A stretch of 64,000 nucleotides of DNA from Ascaphus truei (lineage: Eukaryota; Chordata; Amphibia; Anura; Ascaphidae), in the NCBI GenBank assembly GCA_036426205.1, contig WSYH01000139.1, positions 246,217 to 310,216 of the forward strand. The letters are read 5' to 3'. Positions within the stretch are counted from its first letter, which is position 1. The number at the start of each line of letters is the position of its first letter. The position numbers were made by a program, and so were the translations under genes. Below the pieces are notes generated by a model. That model saw only the letters and a list, made by a program, of their open reading frames with translations. It was not told where the DNA came from and ran no database searches. Below are positions 34,136 through 44,354 of the stretch, in pieces.

Positions 34136-34850
34136 AGTTAGGTACCTAACAAGTGATGGAAGACAACTGACTTGTCCGGTGTATCCAGAAATGGATATAC
34201 TCCAGAAAATGCTAATAATCCAGCAGTCCAAAAATGGATCAAGTATGATCCAGCAAGAACGACTATATGACCGTTCAGAAAATAGAATAAAATCAAACCG
34301 GAAGGTGCATAGTACAGTCCCGAGGAGAGCATCAGATGTTGCGGTGGAGTTCCAGATGGCGATGAGGAAGTGGACATCAGGACATGAAAATACAAGATGG
34401 CAGAAAGAACATAGTGTAATACTGTATTAACTTGTGTGCAATGACAGGGGTTAACAAACTAAGGGAAAGGGATGGGGAAGGAAGGAACTGGCAGACGAGG
34501 GAAACCTTGGACTGACAAACAATGTGAAAACGTAATGCCATTTATTAAAAAAATCTCCTCAGAGTAATTTTATAAAAAAACAATTGCTGAGAAGGTAACG
34601 ATGTGCAGGTCGTCCCTGGCAAAATTAGAATCCTATTTACTAGAAGTAGGTCAACAACAAGCAAGGAGTGCTGATAGTACGCTGGTGCTGCTCTGCGTAC
34701 GTGCTGAGGAAGCGACGCAAGTCGTGCAATGCGAAGGTCATGTTCTCAGCACGTACGCAGAGCAGCAGACGCGCATACACGGACACGCTTGTGACGTTCT
34801 CTCATCAGCACCGGACAAGTCACTTGTTTTCCATATATGTTTACCTGGTC
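34136..34850. mobile_element. TIR-bearing element with a 22-bp internal hairpin
   Basis: GACTTGTCCGGTG at about 34169-34181 and CACCGGACAAGTC at about 34810-34822 are inverted copies, and homology extends outward (GGAAGACAACTG against ACTTGTTTTCC). Inside, 34687-34708 and 34745-34766 form a perfect 22-bp inverted pair (core CTGCGTACGTGCTGAG) with a 36-base spacer. It looks like a non-autonomous DNA transposon; the ends and TSD are not fixed. Confidence 0.45.
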
Positions 34851-35065
34851 TGATCAATCAGAGGACTATTTCTGGCTGTCCCAATTATATACATTCACCA
34901 GATATATTTACTATATATTCACAGTAGTTTATGACAAAACACTGCCCATTAGGCCAACCGTTCATTATATGAGGGCTGTTTTTTTATAAAAAAAATTATT
35001 ACATCAGCAATAGCGTTTTGCACTTTATATTGTTTTCACCTAACAAGTGAGCCAATAAAAGGGAT

Positions 35066-35595
35066 GGTGAAGTATATACAGGAATCCCTCCATATACTGA
35101 ACAGATACGTTCCTGAAAAGTTGTCTGTAAAGTGAAATTCTGTATATCGAAACCTATTTTGCCATTCACTTCCATTATATAACTGAAGGTGTGTTCCAAC
35201 GGAAAAGGAATTTAGCCCCAAGATACTGTATAATAAAATCACACTTAAGAATGCAGCAAACCTTTTTAAAGCACATATATATTGGGAAATAGAGAATAGT
35301 ATGATAAAATAATAATAATTGTAAAAAGGAAGAGCGTGAGAAAACAAGTTAAGTATGAAATGCGTGCACAAATGACCTAGGGTCGTATGAACGCGCTAGT
35401 ACAAGTGACAGACGGTGACATGTGCAGAACGGGGGCTGCCCATGTCGCGCATGCGCAGTACGGGGGTTGCAGAAGTCACGCATGCGCAGAACGGTTGTCG
35501 CGCTTGCACAGAACGGAGGTTGCGCATGCGCAGAAGGGGAAATTCGGCGAGGAGAGCAAGTGAAGCGTTGCAGAAGGGGAATCCTCGTACCATCT
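35066..35595. mobile_element. MITE candidate with tandem CpG-rich motif
   Basis: It opens TACAGGAATCCCTCCATAT and may close at GGGGAATCCTCGTA. The right third has five imperfect repeats of cgcatgcgcagaac-ggggttg (35419-35540). The opening resembles a mariner-like MITE terminus. Homology between the two ends is partial. Confidence 0.4.
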
Positions 35596-36000
35596 AGAGG
35601 ACTGCAGCTAGACGTTGTCCGGAGCCCTATTACTGCACCAGAGACTCAAGCACAGCTTCTTCCCTCGTATACATTGCCTGTTGTACATGTACAAAGTGTG
35701 AGTACTTGGTGTACATGTTTTACACTAAATTTGTCTATATTGGTTTGCACTATGTCTCCTTTTCTCTTATTTTGAGGGGAAATCCATATTCACCTATACA
35801 AGTAGTAACGCTGAAACCAATCTTGGAGAAGGCTCTGTACTTATCTGCCCCTGGAAACCACAAGTATTAGTTGCATAAAGAAGAAACACACTAGCCACTG
35901 ATTGGAGGAGCCTTATTATTATCAACCTTCTTGTAAGTGGGCCGACATATGAGCCAAGAATAGAGCCACATTATCTTCATTAACATACACAGTACACACT
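35596..36000. other. Nothing recognised
   Basis: No coding frame, TIR or known repeat was seen between the MITE and the TAT flank of the next transposon. Confidence 0.4.
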
Positions 36001-36511
36001 ATGGGGCCCGTGCACTAAGCGTTCATAAGTCACTTATCGAGCGCTCATCGCCCAAAAGGCCTACAGCTATTCTGTAAGCGGTGATAAGTGGGCGATAAAA
36101 GGCTGAATCGCACCAAAAATTTGGTTAAAAAAATAAAATTGCAGAGTGAGCGGCGATAAGCCACTTGGTGATAAGCCACTTATCGTCGCTTTTCGTCAGG
36201 TTCATAAACTCGTGCAATTCTAGTAGCAGCGATTATGTTATTGACGCCTATCGCGGCTCTAGAATTTCTGTCAAAATCACCAAGCCAGGAAAATTTGGCG
36301 TGAAGGTGTTGGAAACCTGCAGGGAAGCGGCGAGACGGGACTTAGAAAAAAAATGCATTTTTCCTGCATCGGATTGATGCCGGGAGTCTCCAGAGCTGAT
36401 ACCCATTAATATCCCCACCGGAGGCACCCAGAGCCCGTGTAATAAAAATGGATTTACGGTTAACTTCATTTCCTTAGCGGATAACCGCTAAGGCAATGAA
36501 GTTGTTAAAAC

Positions 36512-37075
36512 CGAGGGCCTAATATCGGAGAGTATCCCCTCTCTCTTGCCCATCTCTCTGGCTCAGACCGCTTTCCCTTCTCGTGTGAAGTGTGGACAGC
36601 CTATCCATCTACTGATTCTTCAGACCCCAGACGATTACACGTGGCACACGCCAGAGAGATGGGCAAGAGCTGCACCAGCGTCCTATGAGAGGGGATAATC
36701 TCCGATTATCCACTGCCTGTTACCAGCTGGGCTCCGGTAAGCGGGCATTTCAGCTAGCTACAGGATACCATAGGGACATTCTTCATTGTGTGTTTTTATT
36801 TTTTCACTGTAATATCAGTTGTTATATTAAATGCTTTTATTATCATTTCAGTCATCTGCCTGTCTCAACCATTGTCAGTCCCAGTGTTTGTTAGTGGTGC
36901 TATATGTTTTTTGTTAAGTTACTGTGTTACACTATGTTTGTTTTTATATTTTTTTCATGATTGACCGTCTACACGAGGAGAGCCCAAGTGGACTTCACCT
37001 TTCATCTGGCTGCATATATCCTTTTTTTATTCAGTAATACTTGGGGCCAAGCGCCATAGATATAACTTTTCTTTC
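36512..37075 (+). mobile_element. Fold-back/Penelope-type insert in copy D
   Basis: The left part is a hairpin: CTTGCCCATCTCTCTGG (36547-36563) pairs with CCAGAGAGATGGGCAAG (36651-36667), and GAGAGTATCCCCTCTC-type text is also mirrored. The right end reads GGCCAAGCGCCATAGATATA, similar to the other AGCGC tails. The insert interrupts the palindrome between the hairpin module and the AT-rich arm. Confidence 0.5.
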
Positions 37076-37549
37076 CATAGTGATACATCATACCCATATA
37101 CTCTGGGCAAGATAAGCCACTATACCACTCAATTGTCACCCTAATAAAAAGACATTAAGGCCCAAAAGACACAACAATAAAAAAAAACAAGCACCTAAAC
37201 ACCACAATTCAATAATTTAAAACACTAGCCAACAAATTGTATTAAGAAAAGCACTAACCAACAAACAATTAAAGCATTGAAACTAGTAGCCAACAAATCA
37301 ATTAATCAATAAAACAACTAGCCAAAACACCAATTAAAAGCAGGAGCCAACACAAGAAATAATTAATTAAAAACGGTAATCAATCTGATCCAAACATATA
37401 AACAAGCCAGCAAAATGTCAAACAATTAAATCCAAAACAAACCGAAATTGAAAAAAAAAAATCACACTACTGTATAAAACAAGCATTTGCCAAACAAAAC
37501 ATTGCCCTAAAGAGGCACAGATTAATACATTATCCGTCAATGGACAACT

Positions 37550-37976
37550 GTGGTAAAAAATAGGAAGCAAAACAAGAATAGGCAGGGTAGCAGGAAGCTT
37601 TGAGGTAAGCACACAATACGTAAACAGGATTTATGCTCAACCAGTTTGCCAGAGGCCTGGCTGAGCAAATAAAGCACAAGCAACCAATGGAGAAGGAGCA
37701 GGAGGGTGTGAGCAATCAGTAGTTAGATGTGAGATATCCTTTGATAGGCTGGAGAGGGATGCACTGCAGGTGTGGAGCAGCTGATGAAGGTTGCCTGCGC
37801 ATTGGTAGCGCGTGATGCCCACTGCCTGTGTCGTCACGTAGGCGGGACCTGGAATCTGGACTTGGTGTGTCTCCCATCAAGGCGGTGCGGAGCCTGCAAG
37901 CCGGTTGCGGCTGACGCACGCCACCCGTGACGTCGCGGGACGCATCACGGGGGCGGGCCAGAGCCCGATCCTGACA
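37550..37976 (+). repeat. Repeat scrap, family of 8.2-8.7 kb
   Basis: TTTATGCTCAACCAGTTTGC, GGCCTGGCTGAGCAAATAAA, CCAATGGAGAAGGAGCAGG and the CpG-rich end (CGTGACGTCGCGGGACGC, GGGGGCGGGCCAGAGCCCGA) match the repeat at 7928-8700 in order. It lies between the two arms of copy D, where the left arm is truncated at 37544. Confidence 0.6.
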
Positions 37977-38170
37977 TTACCTGAGTTCAAAAGGATGTGA
38001 TATTATCCTTTAAAATGACGTCACATCCTTTTGAACTCAGGTAACCTATCTCATGGTACAGTAACCAATGTGATTGTCTTCAATCCCATTGGCTATAATA
38101 CCATGTGATATAGCCATGTGGGTTGAAGGATGTGACGTACCTCCCTTGGAGATGACGTCACATCCTTCAA
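37977..38170. repeat. Two CRE-containing hairpins
   Basis: 37977-38000 and 38021-38044 are a perfect 24-bp inverted pair with a 20-base loop. 38123-38138 (TTGAAGGATGTGACGT) and 38155-38170 form a second, 16-bp hairpin with a 16-base loop. Both share GGATGTGA / TCACATCC and create TGACGTCA, the CREB/ATF palindrome. They lie at the centre of the palindromic element, upstream of a promoter-like stretch. Confidence 0.7.
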
Positions 38171-38199
38171 AAAAAAAAAAAAAAGAGGCGGGCACATGA

Positions 38200-38366
38200 T
38201 ACAGCGTCTAATCAGATTGGAGCTGTACCATCTGACCCAAAAATATGACGTCATAGGCCATATTTAAGGCCTTGACGTCTCATTTTACATCAAGATGCCG
38301 ACGAGACAGTTAGGATCTACTATTGGGTTTTTTGAATTAACAGATGAAGAAAGAAGATGAAGAAAA
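38200..38366 (+). promoter_or_regulatory. Promoter-like stretch and short ATG frame
   Basis: Within 90 bp there are ATTGG, TGACGTCA (about 38248), and CCATATTTAAGG (about 38258), a TATA-like box, followed by an ATG at 38294 that opens a frame of about 21 codons (MPTRQLG...TDEER). Together with the exon-like segment at 39.2 kb this could be the head of a gene from the autonomous ancestor of copy D. There is no evidence of activity. Confidence 0.25.
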
Positions 38367-39189
38367 GCAAGAAATAATTACAGATCAAGAAAGAAGAAGG
38401 TGTTAGAAGGTCATAGAAAGAAATATTTGTTTACCTGGTCCGGATCTTCATGGGGAATGGCATCGGATTGAGTTGGATGACGTCGCGGTACGAGAGCTTC
38501 CTGATACCCCAGGATTCGGAGGGCCAACGCTTCTAAAGTTAAGTTACATATTGAATATATGTCAATGTATTTTTTTGCAGGTTTTTGGATTGGATCTTGT
38601 TTAATTTATGTTTTCATTGCCCATTGACTGATAATGTATTAATCTGTGCCCCTTTAGGGCAATGTTTTTTTTGGCAAATGCTTGTTTTATATTGTGTTTT
38701 TTTTCCGATTTCAGTTTATGTTTTGGATTTAATTGTTTGACATTTTGCTGGCTTGTTTATATCTTTGGATTGGATTGATTACCATTTTAAATTAATTATT
38801 TATTGTGTTGGCTCCTGCTTTTAATTGGTGTTTTGGCTAGTTGTTTTATTGATTCATTAATTTGTTGGTAACTACTTTCAATTCTTTAATTGTTTTGTTG
38901 GTTAGTGTTTTTATTAATACAATTTGTTGGCTAGTGTTTTTAATTATTGAATTGTGGTGTTTAGGTGTTTTTTTATTTTTTATTGTGTCTTTTGGGCCTT
39001 AATGTCTTTTTATTAGGGTGACTATTGAATGGTATAGTGGATTTATCACTATGCCAATCAATGGGTACAGTGGGTCCGGGGTGGATGCTTAGGTCTCCCG
39101 GGTGGCGGGCGGGGGGCAGGGGTTATCCCATTAATTACTATAGGTTAACCGCTAGATGATTAAGGGGTTAGGGGCCATTAGATTGTTTT

Positions 39190-39272
39190 ATTTCATGTAT
39201 TCTTTCTGGCAATGGAGGACATGGCCCTGCAGTATGCTAACGAGGACGCCCTTCATAATGGCGGGGGTAAGT
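39190..39272 (+). other. Exon-like segment with splice-donor-like site
   Basis: TTTCTGGCAATGGAGGACAT opens a short frame (MEDMALQYANEDALHNGGG) that ends at GGGGGTAAGTGG, matching a 5' splice site. The homologous spot in the half element at 41.05-41.12 kb also has GACGGAGGACATGG, a short acidic frame and GGAGTAAGTAG, and copy B has CAACGGAGGACAG and GGTAAGTAG at 18053-18095. Its conservation among non-autonomous copies suggests inheritance from a coding ancestor. No function can be named. Confidence 0.35.
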
Positions 39273-39444
39273 GGAAAGGTTTTTATTTACATAATTATTG
39301 CTGACTTGCTAATGTTTGTTTTAATAATGGGAAAATGAGCTATTATCCATATCTGGATAATAGTTAGTTTGCACATTACTGTGGGGGGGGAAGGTGTATT
39401 TATTGAAATGTAGGCCACATTAATTTTTTTTACAACAGGATTGG

Positions 39445-39795
39445 TACCGCACGCCATCTGGGACCACCCGAGGACCCCCGGACGCCCACGGGAACCACCT
39501 GAGGACCCATGGACGCCCATGGGAACCACCTGAGGACCCATGGACGCCCATGGGAACTACTCGAGGACCCCCGGATACCCACTGGGACAACCCGGTGACC
39601 CTTATGGGGCCCCAGACACCCGTGGGAACCACCTGAGGGCCCCCAGACACCCGTGGGAACAACTCAGGGACCCCCAGAAACCCGCAGGGACCACCCAGGG
39701 ACCCTGTTGTGGCCCACGGACAAACACGGGGACCACCTGGAGGCCCACGGATACCCACGGGGACCACCCAGAGACCCCTGCAGGGCTCTGGTATG
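39445..39795. repeat. ~36-bp GC-rich minisatellite with inverted borders
   Basis: About nine imperfect units of the type GACGCCCATGGGAACCACCT (+ GAGGACCC) follow each other. The block is bounded by ACAGGATTGGTACC at 39437 and GGTATGAATCCTGT at 39791, inverted copies with two mismatches, so the array may have arrived as a unit. Long open frames on both strands here are repeat artefacts. Confidence 0.75.
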
Positions 39796-40529
39796 AATCC
39801 TGTTTCAAACAAAATAAATGATGGTTTCATGGGAGCAAAGGGGGTGGGTTGTGTATTGGTGATTCTAACATATTGTAATGTTTATTGGGGGCAGAGAGGG
39901 TGACGAAGGGCCAAGTCCCCGCTTCACTCACCCCCTCTGCCCTCAATAAAGCAGATATTGTGCTTTCACCCCTTGATTGCCTTAGCGGTTATACGCTAAA
40001 GGTAATGAAGCTGCTTTAATGTCATTTTTATTAATAGTGTGCGGGAGCAGGGGGTCTCCTGAGCTGAACCGCATTGATTTCAGCCTCGGGGACCCCCTGC
40101 TTCCCGAGTTACAGGCCCCGTTATGGGGTGCTGGTATCGCCTCGCGTCACGTGACCGTGGGAATCAAATGCATAAGAGGTACTGCACCCTATAACGAGGG
40201 CTGTATCTTGGGAAGCATGGGGTCCCCGGACCTAAAATCAACACGGTTCTGCTCATCTACAGTAGTAGTAAAATGCATATTCAAAAATATTAATTTCAGT
40301 CGATATTCGCGCAGGGATATGTGGCTCTGTCTCCCTGCAGCAGAAAGAACTCGCCGGGTAAGGCCTTTTCAGAGAGGCGATCTTCACACCGCTGGCTACT
40401 CGCCCGGTTTGTGAATTTTGCTATCAAAGGTAATCAAGGCTTTCTGAAATCGTGATCGCAACGCTCACAAAACGACGATTTAAATAGCCTGGCGATTTTT
40501 TTATGAACCTTTAGTGCATAGAACCCTAT

Positions 40530-40974
40530 ATTATTTTTCTCTTTTTTGGTGTGATCCTGCTCCTTCTGGATTTTGGAGGAGTGACGTTTGAATAGGAGGA
40601 CTTTTGGAAACAAGTCCTCACCAGAGGTTTTGAGCAATTTTCACACCTAAAATCTATCACCTATAATTATTTTCCTTTATCCACTCTTACTTATTTGTAT
40701 GATCAGTGTGGGAGAGCCATCCATTATTACAGTGTGTGTAACTCTACAAAGAGACAATCAACAGATAAGAACTTGAGGGGTCCACCCCAGGAAAATAAAC
40801 ACAGGGTCAGCTATTATAAGGTGACAAAGTTCAGACAAAGAAAAAAATTATTTCATATGTCTAGTCTACTACTTCACTGTTACCCATAATATACTGTAAC
40901 ACAAAACATGACTTTTCTCAAAGTTATACTGTACATATGTTAATAATATTACAATATTATACTTCCACAACCCC
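40530..40974. other. Nothing recognised
   Basis: There are AT-rich stretches at 40900-40970. TATTATTTTTCTCTTTTTTG at the left resembles a retroposon tail but could not be classified. Confidence 0.35.
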
Positions 40975-41892
40975 TTAATTACTATAGCGGTTACTAATCA
41001 CTAAGGTGATTAAGGGGTTAGGGGCCATTAGATTGTATTTTTTATTGTTGTGTTCCTGCCGACGGAGGACATGGACAGGGAGGATGGTGATGAGGACGGC
41101 CTACATCCTGGCAGGAGTAAGTAGAAGTTTTATTTACTTTATGCTGGTTAGATAATATTTTATTTTGAACGGGCAAACAAGCTATTATCCAGATCGGGAT
41201 AATAGTAATTTTGCTCATTACTGTACTATATGTGTTGGGGGTGGAAGAAGTGGGTATTAGGGTTGTTGTGTTATTGTATGTTTATTGGGGGTAGAGGGAT
41301 TGGGTGAAGGGGTAAGTTGCCCCAAGGGTGGGTGGTTAGGCCCACCAGGTAAGTAGTGGGAGTGGTTAACCCCTTAATTACCATAGCGGTTCCCACCACT
41401 ATGGTAGTGAAGGGGTTAACCACTGCCGCAACCTTCCCGGCAGGCCTAACCAACCACCCTGGACAACTACCCCATTCATCCACCGCATCTCCCCCTATAA
41501 ACAGGCTATTCAAGTTTAACCCCTTCAATGCCGTAGCAGCTAGCTGCTAAGGTAATGAAGCTGTTTTTATTTTAATTTGAATACTAGTGTGCGTGAGGAG
41601 GGGGTCTCCGGAGCAGAACCGCGTTGTTTTCAGGTCCGGGGTCCCCCTGCTTCCCGAGATACAGGCCCCGTTATGGGGTGCCGGTATCCCTATGCAATGT
41701 TTAAATGTCCCGCGTCACGTGACCGGGACATTTAAACGCATAGGAGATACCGGCAACGCATACCAGGGCCTGTATCCCGGAAAGCAGGTTCTTTCTGAAT
41801 ACCGTGATAACGCAAATTTCAAACCGTTTGGCGGGAACATGCCAAAACTTGCGAGATAGCAGCAAACTTATGGAAGCTACTAGAATGAGGCC
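40975..41892. mobile_element. Half of a palindromic transposon (copy E)
   Basis: It contains the right-half modules in family order: TTAATTACTATAGCGG hairpin, exon-like segment with GTAAGTAG, TATTATCCAGATCGGGATAATA, two further AACCCCTTAATTACC hairpins, the ggtctccggagcag module, the TTTAAATGTCCCGCGTCACG / GACCGGGACATTTAAA hairpin, and the terminus GAATGAGGCC. The left half is missing. Confidence 0.6.
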
Positions 41893-42718
41893 AATTGAGA
41901 TTCTCGTGTCAGTCAGAAGAACCTTCCCAGAGAATCTGCGATTTTGATGCATTCAGATCAGAACAAGTCACTTTCTATTTTTTTTCTTGTTATTTTTTTT
42001 TCACATTTTTAATACGTTTTCCAAAATACAATACATTTCTCAGAGACAAAATAAACAAATATACATTAATTACATAAATCATTAACAACTATGAACACTT
42101 TAAACAAGTAAATGATATATTAAATTAATATAGTCTTTAAACTAGGACAAAAATAAATAAATTAAATCAAAAATTAACAAATCAGTCATATCTGCATTAA
42201 AACGAAGGTTTATATTTGACTATCCATCTTATTTTAAAAGTCTCCTTTGGGCTCATGTACACCCCCCCTCCTATGGAAACCGGTACCCATCAGGTTCGCT
42301 AAGTCTCTATTCTAAATGGGATTTGTTCATATTAATAGGTGTTAAGCCATGAGCTGTTACTATTGTGTTTTATGTATAGAGCACTGATATATCCCCCCGC
42401 TCCGCTGTAATAGGGGGAACGTGGATTAGTGCGGACTCGTGGTCAGTGAGCAAAGTCGTGCTAATTTGGAGGATCTCACACCCAGCAGGGAAAACATATC
42501 AAGTATTATACCCATGAAGATGCTATTTTATGCACAGAAATTAATTGGTGGATTTATGTCCATTTAAATAGGTCACTAAGCAAGGCCCGGGACTGTAGTA
42601 AGTACTTTAACCCCTTCACTGCCAGAGGGGCCTGCAAAGCTTAGCAATATGTCATAGGCCTCCCTGACAGTGAAGGGTTAAACATACAATACAATTTAGC
42701 AACACACATATATATATA
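41893..42718. other. Mostly unrecognised; one 75-bp TTAA hairpin
   Basis: 41960-42220 is AT-rich with T-runs, possibly a LINE 3' UTR. At 42607-42681 a short hairpin, TTAACCCCTTCACTG ... CAGTGAAGGGTTAA, is bounded by TTAA on both sides, as in piggyBac-type MITEs. The remainder is unclassified. Confidence 0.4.
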
Positions 42719-43571
42719 TGTAACGGCTGGACCCCCCTTGTCTGACCCACCCAATCTCACATTGGCCCGTGTGGTCTAACCGCTCCCCATTACAAGGTCG
42801 TGTGTGGTGGTGCACCTGCTAGTAACAGGACTCCTGAGTCTACCGCTTGGTGTTATAGAGGATATCATCAGGACAGGTATCTGAGGTAGTGGTTACGAGT
42901 CCAACTTACTTCACGTGCAGCGCCTCCACCTCATCAGGATCTATGCTTCCGCAGGGAGATTGTCCTGGTGAGGAACTCCTTCTTGGTGGTGACTGCCACT
43001 GCAGAGTAATCTCACACTCACACAGTGGGGTTTTCTTTGAACATGGCATCTTTATTGTAGACTGGGATGTAGCAGACTGCCCCATGCAGCTGCCGGCTCT
43101 AGCCGCACATCTCTCCGTGCTGTCCCTTTGCCAGGTACGCCCTCCCGTCTTGAAGTGGGTTTCCCTTTCTCCTAGGGAGATCACCACTGCGCCAGGTCCC
43201 TGGACACAGTGTGGCTTAGACAGACTTAATTGGTCACTTTGCTACCGCTAGTTACAGCACTAGGGTCACAAAAGTATTCCTCCAATCCTTTATGCCGTAG
43301 CATACATTTTACCAGCTGCTTCACACAACTGCTGGCTAACACTTTCAACAACACTAACTGACAGTGCTGTGCCCTTTATACCTCAGGGGGCAGGCGCATC
43401 TCTGATGTCACTATCCAGGGACTCAGAGCATACAGCCACTCCCTTCCTTACACAGGGCACCACACCAGGGTGTGAGGGAAAACCTCCATAACTACTGTTG
43501 GCAGGCCTGTACTTACCAGGGCTTACTGCCAACAGGGAAGATGTACGCTGTCATTATTATGCATGGCTACA
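42719..43571 (-). mobile_element. Solo LTR in a TA tract
   Basis: On the plus strand the unit runs from TGTAACGGCTGG to CATGGCTACA (853 bp). On the minus strand it starts TGTAGCCATG and ends GTTACA, with GTATAAAGGGC (about 43383-43373) and CAATAAAGATGCC (about 43055) as TATA box and poly(A) signal. It is embedded in (TA)n on both sides, so the TSD cannot be read, and the octamer repeat resumes after the right TA tract. No internal element is present. Confidence 0.7.
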
Positions 43572-43583
43572 TATATATATATA

Positions 43584-43847
43584 GCAAATATAGCTGTATG
43601 CTCATCTGCATGTCTTAGGCAGGTCTGCAACCCCGCCTTTCCCCATTATCACCCAGCATACAGCACTTCCACTGCAGCAAGGGATCCTGGGAAATGACAT
43701 GCAAATGAGCACACAGTGTCACTTTTTGCCTCAATAACCATTTTTAACATGGTTCCCTATAGGCTTAAGCTTGCTGCATGGTCACAGCTTTGAGCACAGC
43801 CAGGGTTAAGGTGCATACCCAGAAAACCACCCACAGACAGCTGTTTT
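43584..43847 (+). repeat. Octamer repeat unit
   Basis: Same text as 32515-32713, continuing further into TTGCTGCATGGTCACAGC, GCCAGGGTTAAGGTGCATAC and the hinge ACAGCTGTTT, where a gypsy LTR fragment begins. Confidence 0.75.
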
Positions 43848-44352
43848 ATTTCATCAAGTGCACCAACTGTACCATTCATTCACCCGAGACATAGTGGCTG
43901 CGCAGTCACTCATACACACACATAGGGCCTGCTGTGAGCGGGAGGACTAATCCGTAAGGATAGGACACGGGGTGGGCTCACCTGGTGGCGGGTGTGGGGA
44001 TTCTTGTTGGCGTCCGCCGTGGCGCAAGGTGTGGGGCGTCCGCCGTGGCGCTAGGTAATGTGGACGTCCGCCGTGGCGTGTTATATAAGGTATACATATA
44101 TGTATAGGAATGTTATGGCATGTAATGTACTATGAGTTTAGTCTGCAAATAAAAGAGATTGGTTTTATGACTTGGCTGTGTAAGTGTAATTCTTGCATAT
44201 ACGTCCTGCGAAGACCCACTCCTCCTTTGGCGGGAGCTGTCGCAGGTGGAGGCGCTGCACCCGATATATATATTGTGCGCACCCAGGCTCTCCGTGGCAG
44301 AGACTCAGGCCCTGTGAGCCGGCAGGTAAAACAGCACAGAGTAGCAGCTTGC
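43848..44352 (+). mobile_element. Gypsy LTR fragment (3' half)
   Basis: From ATTTCATCAAGTGCACC to CAGCTTGCTA this matches the second half of the LTRs at 50023-51079 and 57510-58575, including the triple GGCGTCCGCCGTGGCG repeat, TTATATAA and the CAAATAAA poly(A) signal (about 44148). It starts abruptly in the middle of an LTR and stops before the last ~25 bp, where block B begins. Confidence 0.85.
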
Positions 44353-44354
44353 TA

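Larger units (their letters stand above)
36003..40526. mobile_element. 4.5-kb palindromic DNA transposon, TAT TSD (copy D)
   Basis: The ends GGGGCCCGTGCACTAAGCG and (reversed) GGGTTCTATGCACTAAAGG are inverted, and TAT flanks both sides (36000-36002, 40527-40529). Bases 37081-37543 are the reverse complement of about 38613-39045 (ATTAATACATTATC/CCGTCAATGG versus CATTGACTGATAATG). Between the arms lie a repeat scrap, two hairpins and a promoter-like stretch. The right arm also holds an exon-like segment (39190-39272) and a minisatellite, and the left arm a fold-back insert (36512-37075). No transposase is encoded. The 3-bp TWA/TAT target and termini suggest PIF/Harbinger. Confidence 0.7.

Noticed and set aside
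39420..39830. Long open frames of Gly/Pro/Trp- or His/Pro/Asp-rich protein on both strands
   Set aside because: They coincide with a 36-bp minisatellite; a repeat length divisible by three keeps frames open without selection.
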